A DNA stretch of 64,000 bases from an uncultured Verrucomicrobiales bacterium (GTDB taxonomy: Bacteria > Verrucomicrobiota > Verrucomicrobiia > Verrucomicrobiales > DEV007), in contig CALSSN010000002.1 in NCBI GenBank assembly GCA_943789025.1, forward strand, positions 1-64,000, given 5' to 3'. Under the pieces are notes generated by a model. The model made no database searches. It had not been told where the DNA came from and was given only the letters and a program-made list of their open reading frames with translations. This document shows positions 31,883-41,720 of the stretch, piece by piece (positions within the stretch are counted from its first letter, which is position 1; each line of letters starts with the position of its first letter). The translations under genes were made by a program, and so were the position numbers.

Positions 31883-33350
31883 ATGTTCACCCACGAAGAA
31901 TTCCACCGCCTTTCCCACCCGCCGTCAGCTCTTCTCGCGCGGTGCCCAGGGCCTCGGTGCCGCGGCGCTCGCCAGCCTGCTCGGAGACAAGGCCTCGGCC
32001 GCGGGAAATCCGGCGGCTTCCGAGGGCGGGCTCGCGTCGCTTCCCCACCATCTGCCAAAGGCCAAGCGTGTCATCTACCTCATGCAGACCGGAGGGCCAA
32101 GCCACGGTCGATCTTTTCGATCACAAGCCCCGCCTCTCCACCCATGCCGGCGAGGAGATTCCCGCTTCGGTGCGTGAGGGGGTGCGTCTGAGCACGATGA
32201 CTTCCAACCAGAAGTCGTTTCCCTCGCTCGCCCCCCAGATGGGCTTCCAGCGCGACTCCCTCCTCGGGGATGATGCTCGGGGATATCATTCCCCATACCC
32301 GTGCGATTTCGGACAGGATCACCCTCGTCAGGTCGATGCACACCGAGGCGGTCAACCACGCGCCCGGTGTGACCTTTTTCCTCACCGGCCACCAGTTGCC
32401 CGGTCGGCCCAGCATGGGTGCGTGGACGACCTACGGACTCGGCTCCGCCAACGACAACCTGCCCAGCTTCATGGTCATGCTTTCCCGTGACCGCCAGAAT
32501 TCCTGTGGCCAACTGTTCTACGACTATTACTGGGGAAGCGGCTTTATCCCGACCAAATACCAGGGGGTCAAGTTCCGCTCGCAGGGCGATCCGGTCCTTT
32601 ACTTGAGCGACCCGCAGGGCTTGGGCCGATCCATGAAAAAGGGAGTCATCGACGACATCAATGCCCTCAACCGCCGCTTCCACGACGAGGTCGGAGACCC
32701 TGACATCCAGACCCGCATGGCTCAGTATGAGATGGCCTATCGTATGCAGGCCAGCGTCCCGGAACTCACCGATCTCTCGGGCGAGCCACAGCACATCCTC
32801 GATATGTATGGCTCTGATGTCCAGCGCCCCGGTTCCTTCGCCCGCAACTGTCTGCTGGCCCGCCGCATGGCGGAGCGCGGGGTGAAAATTCATCCAACTC
32901 ATGCATGCCGGCTGGGACCAGCACCGCAATATCACCCACCAACTCGAGACCCAGTGCAAGGACACGGATCAGCCATCCGCGGCGCTGGTGAAGGACCTGG
33001 AGCAGCGCGGCATGCTCGAGGACACACTTGTGATCTGGGGTGGCGAGTTCGGCCGCACTCCCTTCGGCCAGGGCGATCTCAACAAGCCGAAGGGCCACGG
33101 ACGCGACCACCACGGCGCCGCCTTTTCACTGTGGATGGCCGGCGGCGGAGTCAAGCGCGGCTGCCAATACGGCACTACTGACGAATACGGCTACAACGTC
33201 ACCGAGAACCCGGTGCACGTGCATGACTTCCAGGCCACTGTCCTGCACCTCCTCGGCATCGACCACGAACAACTTACCTACCGCTTTCAGGGACGCCGTT
33301 TCCGCCTCACCGACGTGCACGGGCATGTCGTGAAGGACATTCTTGCCTGA
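31883..33350 (+). pseudogene. DUF1501 family protein, frameshifted
   Basis: The start at 31883 restores MFTHEEFHRLSTRRQLFSRG, a twin-arginine-like leader, after one shift near 31918. Further shifts at about 32098, 32262 and 32888 are needed; between them the family motifs are perfect: [50 protein letters not shown] and the terminal [14 protein letters not shown]. Restored length is about 485 residues, like its paralogues. It follows the frameshifted cytochrome gene by 72 bp. Only indels are seen, no in-frame nonsense codons. Confidence 0.8.
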
Positions 33351-33393
33351 CAGAGGGAGATCCTGATGAGAGTGCTTCGCGGGGACTCTGTTT

Positions 33394-34398
33394 TTACTCC
33401 GCCGGTGCCAATGCCGGCGTCACGGTGTCCGAAACCGCCGCGCTCGGGCTGGCGTCGGCCTCAAGGTCACCGAGCGCGAACTGGATGCCGTCGAGCAGGT
33501 GCTGGAGGACGGCGGGGTTGGCGAAGGTCAGGTCATTGTGGCCGAGAGTGGTGTAGAAGACCCGGCCACCGCCGTATTCGTGGACCCATGAGACTGGGAC
33601 CGAGCGCTTGCCGGTTGGGTAGGCCTCGTTGAAGCGGGCAAACTGCTTGGCCTCAAGCTGGCCGACGACCTTGTCTTTGCTCATGTCGAGGGAGACGAGG
33701 ATGCGCAGCTTTGCCGGACCGGCGAAGGTGTCGGGCTTGTACTGGTAGATCTCGTCCTTGTGCCAGAATCCCTGTCCCTTGAAGGCCTTGTTGACCGGGT
33801 GTTCCGGGTCGTCGAGCTGGAAGGCCCAGCGCTCGCCGGCAGTCCACGGGTGGCCGTTGAAGTGGCCGCCCATCATCTCGCCGCCTTCCTTCCACTCGTA
33901 GAAGTTGTCGCTGGCACCGTGGATTCCGGCTACCCCTTTGCCTGCTGCCATGAACTCGAGCAGGGCCTGACGCATCGACGCCTCTGGGAGTTTGAGGCGG
34001 GTGGTGTTGTTGAAGAGCACCGCGTCGTAGCGGGCGAGATTTTCGGTGCTGAAAACCGCGTAGTCGTCGGCGAGGTCGGCAGAGAAGGCGCCGGTCTTTT
34101 CACCAAGCCGCACCAGCGCGTGGTTGCCGGGCGCGATTGAGGTGTGGACGAAGCCTCCGCAGCGGTAGAAGACGAGAATTCGGCGTTCATTTTTCGGTGC
34201 TGCGGTGGCTGTGGCGGGCAGAGCGGCCTCGATCTTTTCTTTTACCTGGTCGTTGACTGGTTGCAGGCGGGCCGCCTTGATCATTTCCCAGGTCTGCGGC
34301 TTCCTTTTGTCTTTTGCCGAGGTGGTTTCGATTGCGAGGGCGGCGAGACCCGCGAGCAGGGCGGCAGGGAGGAGGAGTCGGTATGCTTTTGCTTTCAT
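33394..34398 (-). CDS. ThuA-like domain protein, exported
   Basis: 334 residues with a signal peptide (LLLPAALLAGLAALAIE). The ThuA (class I glutamine amidotransferase-like) fold is clear: RILVFYRCGGFVHTS, YDAVLFNNTTRLKL, GVAGIHGASDNFYEW, GGHFNGHPW, WHKDEIYQ and the late VSWVHEYGGGRVFYTTLGH. ThuA is linked to trehalose or glycoside use in other bacteria, often near Gfo/Idh/MocA oxidoreductases; one lies 6 kb away on the same strand. Exact activity is unknown. It converges with the DUF1501 gene, 43 bp apart. Confidence 0.88.
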   Translation of the reverse strand: MKAKAYRLLLPAALLAGLAALAIETTSAKDKRKPQTWEMIKAARLQPVNDQVKEKIEAALPATATAAPKNERRILVFYRCGGFVHTSIAPGNHALVRLGEKTGAFSADLADDYAVFSTENLARYDAVLFNNTTRLKLPEASMRQALLEFMAAGKGVAGIHGASDNFYEWKEGGEMMGGHFNGHPWTAGERWAFQLDDPEHPVNKAFKGQGFWHKDEIYQYKPDTFAGPAKLRILVSLDMSKDKVVGQLEAKQFARFNEAYPTGKRSVPVSWVHEYGGGRVFYTTLGHNDLTFANPAVLQHLLDGIQFALGDLEADASPSAAVSDTVTPALAPAE

Positions 34399-34495
34399 GG
34401 TATACAGTATGGAGGTCTTTACCCAGTATGGCGGTCTTTTCCGGGATGTTTTGGTTTTCGGGCCGGTGAGGATGAGCTGTAAGCGGTCGAAAATC

Positions 34496-35695
34496 TCAGA
34501 GTAAAACCTTTATTGCCGCGGCGGCGGCCCGCGCCTTTTCGCGTGCCTCATCGATGCTGGCACCACGGGCAATGGCGACTCCCATCCGCCGCTGGCCTTT
34601 GACTTCCGGCTTGCCGAAGAGGCGGACTTGCGTGTCGGGCTCGGCGAGTGCTTGATCAAGGCCGGTGTATTGCAAGTTGGTGCTTTCGCCCGCGACTAGG
34701 AGAGCGGCCGAGGCGCTGGGGCCGTGCTGGTGGATGTTGGGAATGGGTAACCCGAGGATGGCGCGGGCGTGGAGCGCGAACTGGCTGAGATCCTGCGAGA
34801 TCATGGTCACCATGCCGGTATCGTGCGGGCGAGGGGAAACTTCCGAAAAAATGATGGCATCGCCTTTGACAAAGAGTTCGACACCAAAAATGCCGCGCCC
34901 GCCGAGTGCGGTGGTGATTTTCTCCGCATAGACCTGAGCCTCCGCAAGCGCCGCCTCCGACATCGGCTGGGGTTGCCACGACTCGCGATAATCCCCATCG
35001 ACTTGAATATGCCCGACGGGTGCGAGGAAACTGGTTCCTGCGACGTGACGCACGGTGAGAAGGGTGATTTCGTAATCAAAATCGACAAACCCTTCCACGA
35101 TGACCTTGCCTGCGCCCGCCCGCCCGCCTTCCTGAGCGTAGTGCCATGCGGGTGCGATTTCATCTTCGCTGCGGACTGTGCTCTGCCCTTTTCCTGACGA
35201 AGACATGATTGGCTTGATGACGAAAGGCAGGCCGATGGCGGAAACCGCGTCGCGGTATTCGTCCTCGGTGGCGGCGAAGTGGTAAGGGGATGTTTGTAGG
35301 CCGAGCTCTTCTGCTGCCAGTCGGCGAATGCCCTCCCGGTTCATAGTGAGCTGGGTGGCACGCGCGGTCGGGATCACAGTGGCCGTGCCGGATGCCTCGA
35401 TTTCTGCCAGAACCTCGGTAGCGATAGCCTCCACTTCAGGAACGATGAAGTGAGGTTGTTCGTCCTCGATGAGCTTCCGAAGTTGCTCAGGATCGAGCAT
35501 GGGAACAACGCGCGCATGGTCCGCGACCTGCATGGCGGGTGCATTCGGATAGGAGTCGACGGCGATCACCTCGACACCGAAGCGCTGGAGTTCAATGGTA
35601 ACTTCTTTTCCGAGCTCGCCTGAGCCGAGAAGCATGACTCTGGTGGCGGATGCTGCAAAGGGGGTGCCGATGGAGGCGGTGGTTAGAGTGCTCAT
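34496..35695 (-). CDS. purT: Formate-dependent phosphoribosylglycinamide formyltransferase
   Basis: 399 residues, full length. PurT is an ATP-grasp enzyme making formyl-GAR from GAR, formate and ATP in purine synthesis. Visible: the N-terminal glycine-rich site ([13 protein letters not shown]), [26 protein letters not shown], the ATP-binding [12 protein letters not shown] loop, [18 protein letters not shown], the metal-ligand region [15 protein letters not shown] and the C-terminal [14 protein letters not shown]. It is a cytoplasmic housekeeping gene in an otherwise accessory stretch; no other pur genes are near. Confidence 0.97.
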   Translation of the reverse strand: MSTLTTASIGTPFAASATRVMLLGSGELGKEVTIELQRFGVEVIAVDSYPNAPAMQVADHARVVPMLDPEQLRKLIEDEQPHFIVPEVEAIATEVLAEIEASGTATVIPTARATQLTMNREGIRRLAAEELGLQTSPYHFAATEDEYRDAVSAIGLPFVIKPIMSSSGKGQSTVRSEDEIAPAWHYAQEGGRAGAGKVIVEGFVDFDYEITLLTVRHVAGTSFLAPVGHIQVDGDYRESWQPQPMSEAALAEAQVYAEKITTALGGRGIFGVELFVKGDAIIFSEVSPRPHDTGMVTMISQDLSQFALHARAILGLPIPNIHQHGPSASAALLVAGESTNLQYTGLDQALAEPDTQVRLFGKPEVKGQRRMGVAIARGASIDEAREKARAAAAAIKVLL

Positions 35696-36025
35696 GGTTC
35701 TGGAAAACGGTCAGGTTCTGTGATGATGGAAGAGAAGAGAAAAAAGAAATTCGCAGCGGGAGGCAAGTGGCAGAGAAAAAAATTTGTCGCGCTCGGTATA
35801 AAAACGCCATGTCCGGAATGCATCAACCGGGAAACGTCACAGGGACCGTGACCTTTTTCACTCTCTCTGAGCCGTGCCTCTGAAACCTTGAAGGCAGTAG
35901 CTTTTCGTAGAAGTGGCTCTGGTTTCAATTTGCCTCGGACGCATGATTTTGGGTGAAACAGAGGGGATCTGCTCGCTACAGGCTACCCGGAGGAGGCTCC
36001 GGATTTTTCGTTTCAGGTGCCCTGT
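35696..36025. other. Intergenic region upstream of purT
   Basis: 330 bp between the DUF1501 stop and the purT start, both minus strand, so it must hold the purT promoter unless read-through occurs. One hairpin (gtcac/gtgac arms, 35836-35852) lies about 140 bp before purT. No purine riboswitch-like core was recognised, and no convincing gene. Confidence 0.5.
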
Positions 36026-37438
36026 CTATGAAGCCAGAATCCCCTTGACGACGCGAGCTTTTTCGACCCCGGTCAGTTTCATGTCGAGGCCCTGGAAGGG
36101 GAAGGTGAAACGGTCGTGCTGGAGGCCGAGCTGGTGGAGCATGGTGGCGTGGAGGTCGCGGACGTGCACTGTGTTCTCTACTGCATGGTAGCCGAGCTCG
36201 TCGGTGGCGCCGTGGGTGATCCCGCCTTTGATTCCCCCGCCTGCCATCCACATGGAGAAGCCCTTGATGTGGTGGTCACGGCCGGCTGTCGTTCCCTTCC
36301 CCTGCACCATCGGGGTGCGGCCGAATTCGCCGCCCCAAATGACCAGGGTATCGTCGAGCATGCCGCGTTGCTTGAGATCGGTGACCAGCGCCCAGGTCGG
36401 CCGGTCGGTCAGCCCGCAACAGATGTCCATGTATTTTTCGAGGTCGCCATGGTGGTCCCAGCCGCGGTGGTAGAGGTGAATGAAGCGCACTCCCTTCTCG
36501 GCGAGGCGGCGGGCCAGCAGGCAGTTCGAGGCAAAGGAGCCGTCACCTGGAGTGGCGCCATAGAGGTCGAGAATGTGTTGCGGCTCGTCCGAGACGTCCA
36601 TCAGCTCAGGAACCGAGGCCTGCATGCGGAAAGCCATCTCGTAGGCGGCGATCCGAGTTTCGATCTCCGGATTGGCGACCCGGGAATTGCGGTGCTGGTC
36701 GAGCTTGCCGATCGTCTTGACGAGGGCTGCCTGCTGGGATTGAGAGACACCTTTCGGGTTGCGGACATAGTGGACGGGATCTCCGGCGGAGTTGAACTCG
36801 ACCCCTTGGTATTTACTCGGCAGGAAGCCCGCGGACCACTGGCGCGAGGCGATCGGCTGGGGATTGCGGCCGCCGACACTGGTGAGGACGACGAAGCCTG
36901 GGAGGTCTTCGCATGCCGATCCGAGTCCGTAGTTGATCCACGAGCCCATCGAGGGTCGCCCGCTGATGGCGCTGCCGGTGTTCATGAAGGTATGAGCCGG
37001 GTCGTGGTTGATCTGCTCGGTGACCATCGAGCGGACGATGGCGATGTCGTCTGCGAGCTTTGCGGTGTAAGGCAGCCAGCTGCTGATCTCCTGGCCGCTC
37101 TGGCCGTAGCGGTCGAAGCTGCACATCGGGCGATGCGCCATGAGCTGCTGCCCTTGGAGCTGGGCGATCGGTTGGTCCTTGGTGAAGGCTTCCGGCATCG
37201 GCTGGTCATGCAGGCGCTCGAGCTCGGGTTTGTAGTCGAAGGTTTCGAGGTGAGACGGCCCACCTGCCATGCACAAAAAGATCACGCGTTTTGCCTTCGC
37301 CGCGAGATGGGGCAGTCCGGTGGTGGTGGGAACAGCCGCACCAATATCCCGCGCCATCAGTCCGGAGATAGCCGCCGAACCGAGCGAAAGCCCGACATTG
37401 GAAAGGAAAGCGCGGCGGTTCAGAAAGGTCGGGTTCAT
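36026..37438 (-). CDS. DUF1501 family secreted protein
   Basis: 470 residues with a twin-arginine-like leader (NRRAFLSNVGLSLGS). Family motifs: [47 protein letters not shown] and GRDHHIKGFSMWMAGGG. The C-terminus (LTGVEKARVVKGILAS) has lost the LTDVHGHVV signature shared by the three plus-strand paralogues, so it belongs to a different branch. The start lies 4 bp after the stop of the frameshifted PSCyt gene upstream on the minus strand, without a Shine-Dalgarno, suggesting coupled translation. Confidence 0.92.
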   Translation of the reverse strand: MNPTFLNRRAFLSNVGLSLGSAAISGLMARDIGAAVPTTTGLPHLAAKAKRVIFLCMAGGPSHLETFDYKPELERLHDQPMPEAFTKDQPIAQLQGQQLMAHRPMCSFDRYGQSGQEISSWLPYTAKLADDIAIVRSMVTEQINHDPAHTFMNTGSAISGRPSMGSWINYGLGSACEDLPGFVVLTSVGGRNPQPIASRQWSAGFLPSKYQGVEFNSAGDPVHYVRNPKGVSQSQQAALVKTIGKLDQHRNSRVANPEIETRIAAYEMAFRMQASVPELMDVSDEPQHILDLYGATPGDGSFASNCLLARRLAEKGVRFIHLYHRGWDHHGDLEKYMDICCGLTDRPTWALVTDLKQRGMLDDTLVIWGGEFGRTPMVQGKGTTAGRDHHIKGFSMWMAGGGIKGGITHGATDELGYHAVENTVHVRDLHATMLHQLGLQHDRFTFPFQGLDMKLTGVEKARVVKGILAS

Positions 37439-37442
37439 CGTG

Positions 37443-40032
37443 TCAGTTTCGAGTGATGGATTCGCTCAAGTTGAAGAGGGCGCGGGCCACGGTGGTCCAG
37501 GCAGCGAGCTCGACGGGATCAGCATTTTTCGGTAGTGGGCTCTGACCGGAGCTGAGTAAGTCTCGTGCAGCATGGGGATCGGCCTGGAATGCTTCTTTCG
37601 AGCGGTCGTGAAGCTCGACAAGAAGCTCCTGCTCGGTGGGATCCGGGGACCGTCCGAGGGCCTGGCGGAAGCTGAATTCGAGCCGTGCGTGATTGGTCCC
37701 GCCGCCCTCGGCCAGGATGCGTGAAGCGAAGGCGCGCGCGGCTTCGATAAAGGTCGGGTCGTTGAGGAGCGTGAGTGCTGCGCTCGGGGTGTTCGAGCGC
37801 GGGCGCTCGGCGGTGCACTCTTCACGACTTGGGGCATCCATGGCCTTCATCATCGGATGCAGAAACATCCGCTGCCAGTGGACGTAGACACCGCGTCGCC
37901 ACTGGGCCTTGCTGGTGTCGTGAGAGTATGAGCGCTTGGGAAAATTAAGGTGCCGGAAGTAGCCGGCCGGCTGGTAGGGGCGGGCACTGCGGCCGCCGAC
38001 TTCGCGGACCAGCAGTCCGGAAATGGCGAGGGCGGAGTCACGGATGATCTCGGCAGGGAGACGGAAGCGGGATTGGCGGTCGACGATTTGGTTGTGCGGG
38101 TCGCGCTCCCTGCATTTCTGGACTGGTGATTGACGACTGCCGGTAGGCCCGTGAGGTGACGAGGAGACGGACAAGCGTTTTCACATCCCACCCGGACTCG
38201 AGAAATTCTACAGCGAGGGGCGTCGAGCAGGGTCGGGTTGGCAGGAGCTTCGCCCTGCCCTCCGAAGTCGGTGAGTGAACGCGAGATCCCGGTGCCAAAA
38301 TAAAGATACCAGAAACGATTGGCCATCACGCGTGCGGTGAGGACCGCCGACGCCCTTGCTCCGCATTGCAAAGCCAGTTGGCGAGGTCGAGGCGGGTGGC
38401 ACGCCGAGGTTGGCCGGTTGGTTCTGCCCCCTGCTTGCCCTCATCATCAGTGGCGATCTGGGGAAGAAAGGCGGGAACGGCGGGTTCGACGACTTCCCCG
38501 CTGTCGTCCTGCCAGTCGCCGCGCGTGAGGACGCGCATGACTCGCGGAGCTTTGGCCACGGTGATCATGGTGCGGGGGACGGATCTTTCGATTCTGGCGC
38601 GTTCAGATTTGAGGGCCTTCTTTCGCTTCGCCTGCGGAAGTTCGGCGGTCTCGGCGGTCTCGGCGGCCTCAGGGGTCTTGGTTGTGTCAAGCTGGACAAG
38701 CTGCGTTTCGAGGGCTGTTTTTTCAGGACCTTCTGGTGTCGATACGATCTTCTTCTCCAATTCCGCGACCCGCCTTGGCGGCTTTTTCTGCCTCGGCCAG
38801 CCGGGCCAGTTGTTTATCGATCTCGGCGAGTCGTTGTTCCTGTTGGTTTGAGTAAAGGGCGATCTCGGGCGGCCGTTTGGTCGGTGTTGAGTTGCCGGTG
38901 AAGCCGGCGTCGTGGATGTCGGCGAAGAAAGACGCGAGCGCGTAGTGGTCCTTGATTGAATACGGGTCGTATTTGTGATCGTGGCACTGGGCGCACCCGA
39001 CGGTAGCACCCATCCAGACTGCACTGAGGTTACGGACTCGGTCGGCAGCGTAGATGGCATTGTATTCTTTTTTCTGAATGCCGCCCTCGTGGCTGGTCTG
39101 CAACAGGCGGTTGTAGCCGCTGGCGATTTTCTGGTCCAGAGTCGGTTTGGGGAGGAGGTCACCGGCCAGTTGTTCGCGGGTGAAGCGATCGAATGGCAGG
39201 TTCTGGTTGAAGGCGGCGATGACGTAGTCGCGGTAGGGTGTGATATGGTGCACCTGGTCGCCGTGGTAGCCAACGGTGTCGGCAAAGCGGACCAGATCGA
39301 GCCAGTAGATGGCCATCCGCTCGCCAAAATGGGGGGAGGCGAGGAGCTCGTCGACCAGGTCGCCGACAGCAGTGTTGCTGTCTTGAGTGAAGGCGACGAC
39401 GAAGGCTTCGACCACCGCAGGTTCCGGAGGAAGGCCGATAAGATCGAAGTGGAGCCGGCGCACGAGAGTAACAGGATCCGCGTCCGGTGAGGGTTTGAGG
39501 CCCTCGGCTTCCAGTCGAGCGAGGATGTGGTGGTCGACCCTGTTGGCCGGCCAGGTGGTGTTCTGCACCGCGGGCGGCTGCTCGGTTTTTACAGGTGGGA
39601 CGTAGGCCCACGGCGCGTCATAATGGGCACCCTCAGCCACCCACTGTTGTAAAATTTTTGATTCTTTCGGCGGAGAGCGTCTTGTGCGACTCCGGGGGCG
39701 GCATCAGGTCGTCCTCGTCGTCGCTCAGGATGCGGTAGAGGGAATTCGCTCTGTTTGGCCGTCCTCGGCGGCCAGCGTCTCGGCCGCGCCCTCGGCGGTG
39801 TCGAGCCGGAGGTCGGCTTTGCGTTCGTGCGCGTCGAATCCGTGGCAGAAGAAGCACTTGTCCGAGAGAATCGGGCGGACGTCCGCGGTTTGAAGTCGAG
39901 GGCGCGGGCAGTCGCGAGCCCAGGCCAGAGGGCAGCTGCGCTGAGCAAGAGCTCTTTCCAAGGGCAGAGGGGCCTGGGTCTCGCGAATCGGTTAGCCGAT
40001 GGATGGAGCGGCCGACTCTGCGCTGTGATCAT
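37443..40032 (-). pseudogene. PSCyt1-DUF1549-DUF1553 protein, frameshifted
   Basis: Read from 40032 down to 37443. A c-type heme site (CFFCHG, near 39860) and the segment DDLMPPPESHKTLS lie in different frames. The longest clean block (39640-38780) has DUF1549: ILARLEAEGLKPSPDAD, RRLHFDLIGLPPEP and CAQCHDHKYDP. A coiled linker with TAE repeats follows, then DUF1553 (TARVMANRFWYLYFGTG, LLVREVGG, RSNTPSAALTLLNDPTF), ending FNLSESITRN. At least six indels are needed; no independent nonsense codon was noticed. It ends 4 bp before the DUF1501 start, the standard gene pair. Confidence 0.8.
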
Positions 40033-40103
40033 GTTTTTGATACGCTTGAAGAGGGGCGTTCTTTCAAGAAGAGATTTTGAGGTGATTCCTGTGGATCGCC
40101 CGC

Positions 40104-41591
40104 TCAGGTGATTTCCGGGAGTTGGTGTCCCTCGCGGTAGTGCCCGGAGAGAAAGGTGTTGGCGGTCTCAGCGAGGTCGCCGGTGAAGCGCTCGCTTGTC
40201 GCATCGAAGCTTAGCGAAGGACCGAGGGTGGTGGCATGCTCAGGATCCGGCTTGATGCCGTTGGCCGCGAGGTGCTCAAAAAAGCGGTCGACGGTCTCCT
40301 TCCCCAGGACGTCTTGAGCGAAGCGTTCCTCAATCTCTCCCTGCGGGGTCGCTTTCCCAAGGCGGTAGGAGATGTTTCCCATGTGGGCGAGGGCGGCGGC
40401 GACGTGACCGTGTTTTATCAGGAGGTTATCGTTGACCGGTTTCCCGGCCCTGAGCGATTCGATCCACTGCTGCTGGTGGCGGCCTCCGCCATCGGCGTTG
40501 AAGCGTTTGATCTCGTTGCCGTCGTTGTCGTAGGCCTTCGACTCGACGATGTATCCGCCCTCGCAGTGGATGACGTTGCCGACGCGGGTGCCCGCCTTGC
40601 CGATGATGTAGGCGGGGACCTGCCCCCACTTCATGTCCTTGGCGGGGAGACCGCGCACTTCAAAGATGATCGGCGGTGTGCCATCATCGTATTCGTAAAT
40701 GCAGACCTGGGTGTTGGCGGTATTGCCGTCGTCCTTGTATCCAAAACGGCCGCCGAGGCTGACAACGCGTGCGGGGATGCCGGCGTTGTCGAGCATCCAT
40801 GCTGCTACGTCCGTCTGATGGGGCCCCTGATTACCGAGGTCACCATTGCCGTAGTCGAATTGCCAGTGCCAGTCGTAGTGGAAGCGCTGGCGCATGAGCG
40901 GCTTGATTTCCCGCGGTCCGCTCCACAGGTCGTAGTCGAGTGTCTTCGGCGGGATTTGCGGGCCGTCGACCTTGCCGATGCTCGGGCGTTTCTTGTAGCA
41001 GAGTCCGCGCGAGCAGAGGATCTTGCCGAGGTGCCCTTCTTTGAGCCATGCATGTGCTTCACGCCAACCACCGTCAGAGCGGCGCTGCATGCCGTGCTGC
41101 ACGATGATACCGGGGCGCGCCGCAGCAGCCTCCACCAGCTTGCGTCCCTCCCAGATGTTGTGAGAGACCGGCTTCTCGACATAGACGTGTTTGCCATTGG
41201 CGATGGCCGTCATGGCGATGACGGTGTGCAGGTGATTTGGGGTGGCGATGATGACGGCATCGACTTCCGGGTCCTCGCAGAGCTTGCGGTAGTCGGTATA
41301 AGTTTTCGGGCTGAGATTGCTGTTGTTCTTCAGCTTATTGACCCATTTGTCGATGACTGCCTGGTCAGCGTCGCAGAGACCGACCAGGCGCACTCCTGGT
41401 TGCTGGATCAGTCCACTGATATGACCGCCACCCTTACTGTTGAAGCCGATGACCGCGATGCGCAGATCGTCGTTGGCGCCTTGCGCACGGAGGTAGGTGG
41501 GAGTGAACCCGGTAGAGACTCCGAGGGCGGCAGCGGTGCCGGTAACATTGTGCAGGAAGCGGCGTCGCGAGGTGGTGTTTACGGTGCTCAC
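40104..41591 (-). CDS. Tat-exported Gfo/Idh/MocA-family oxidoreductase
   Basis: 495 residues from a GTG. A twin-arginine leader (SRRRFLHNVTGTAAALG) is followed by the Rossmann start (LRIAVIGFNSKGGGH) and the family signature EKPVSHN. The C-terminal alpha/beta domain has WQFDYGNGDLGNQGPHQTD. Such exported members may oxidise sugars with a tightly bound cofactor in the periplasm, giving 3-keto glycosides that DUF1080-type hydrolases then cleave; a DUF1080 gene lies 1.1 kb away (inference). An AraC regulator is divergent across a 129-bp gap. Confidence 0.92.
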   Translation of the reverse strand: MSTVNTTSRRRFLHNVTGTAAALGVSTGFTPTYLRAQGANDDLRIAVIGFNSKGGGHISGLIQQPGVRLVGLCDADQAVIDKWVNKLKNNSNLSPKTYTDYRKLCEDPEVDAVIIATPNHLHTVIAMTAIANGKHVYVEKPVSHNIWEGRKLVEAAAARPGIIVQHGMQRRSDGGWREAHAWLKEGHLGKILCSRGLCYKKRPSIGKVDGPQIPPKTLDYDLWSGPREIKPLMRQRFHYDWHWQFDYGNGDLGNQGPHQTDVAAWMLDNAGIPARVVSLGGRFGYKDDGNTANTQVCIYEYDDGTPPIIFEVRGLPAKDMKWGQVPAYIIGKAGTRVGNVIHCEGGYIVESKAYDNDGNEIKRFNADGGGRHQQQWIESLRAGKPVNDNLLIKHGHVAAALAHMGNISYRLGKATPQGEIEERFAQDVLGKETVDRFFEHLAANGIKPDPEHATTLGPSLSFDATSERFTGDLAETANTFLSGHYREGHQLPEIT

Positions 41592-41649
41592 TGTTTGGTC
41601 GGATAAAAGGCGCTTTTTTTGCGGTAGGTCTTGACTTTTTGTGCTTCCC

Positions 41650-41665
41650 TTAATAAGAATATTAA
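41650..41665. promoter_or_regulatory. Inverted repeat in the oxidoreductase/araC divergent region
   Basis: ttaata-agaa-tattaa is a perfect 6-bp inverted repeat in an AT-rich patch between the divergent genes, 70 bp before the araC-type start. It is a candidate operator. A ttgact hexamer at 41631 could be part of a promoter towards araC, though the -10 match is poor. Confidence 0.35.
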
Positions 41666-41720
41666 AGGTTTAAGAGTCGTATATAAAGGGTAGTTATGTC
41701 GTAATCATAAGAGATTTGTG

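Noticed and set aside
35836-35852. Hairpin upstream of purT as a transcription terminator or riboswitch
   Set aside because: No T-run on the minus strand side and no known purine riboswitch core; left as a note only.
36116-37456. 446-codon plus-strand frame opposite a DUF1501 gene
   Set aside because: Antisense shadow; the minus-strand protein is a full DUF1501 match.
40236-41606. 456-codon plus-strand frame opposite the Gfo/Idh/MocA gene
   Set aside because: Antisense shadow of a well conserved oxidoreductase.
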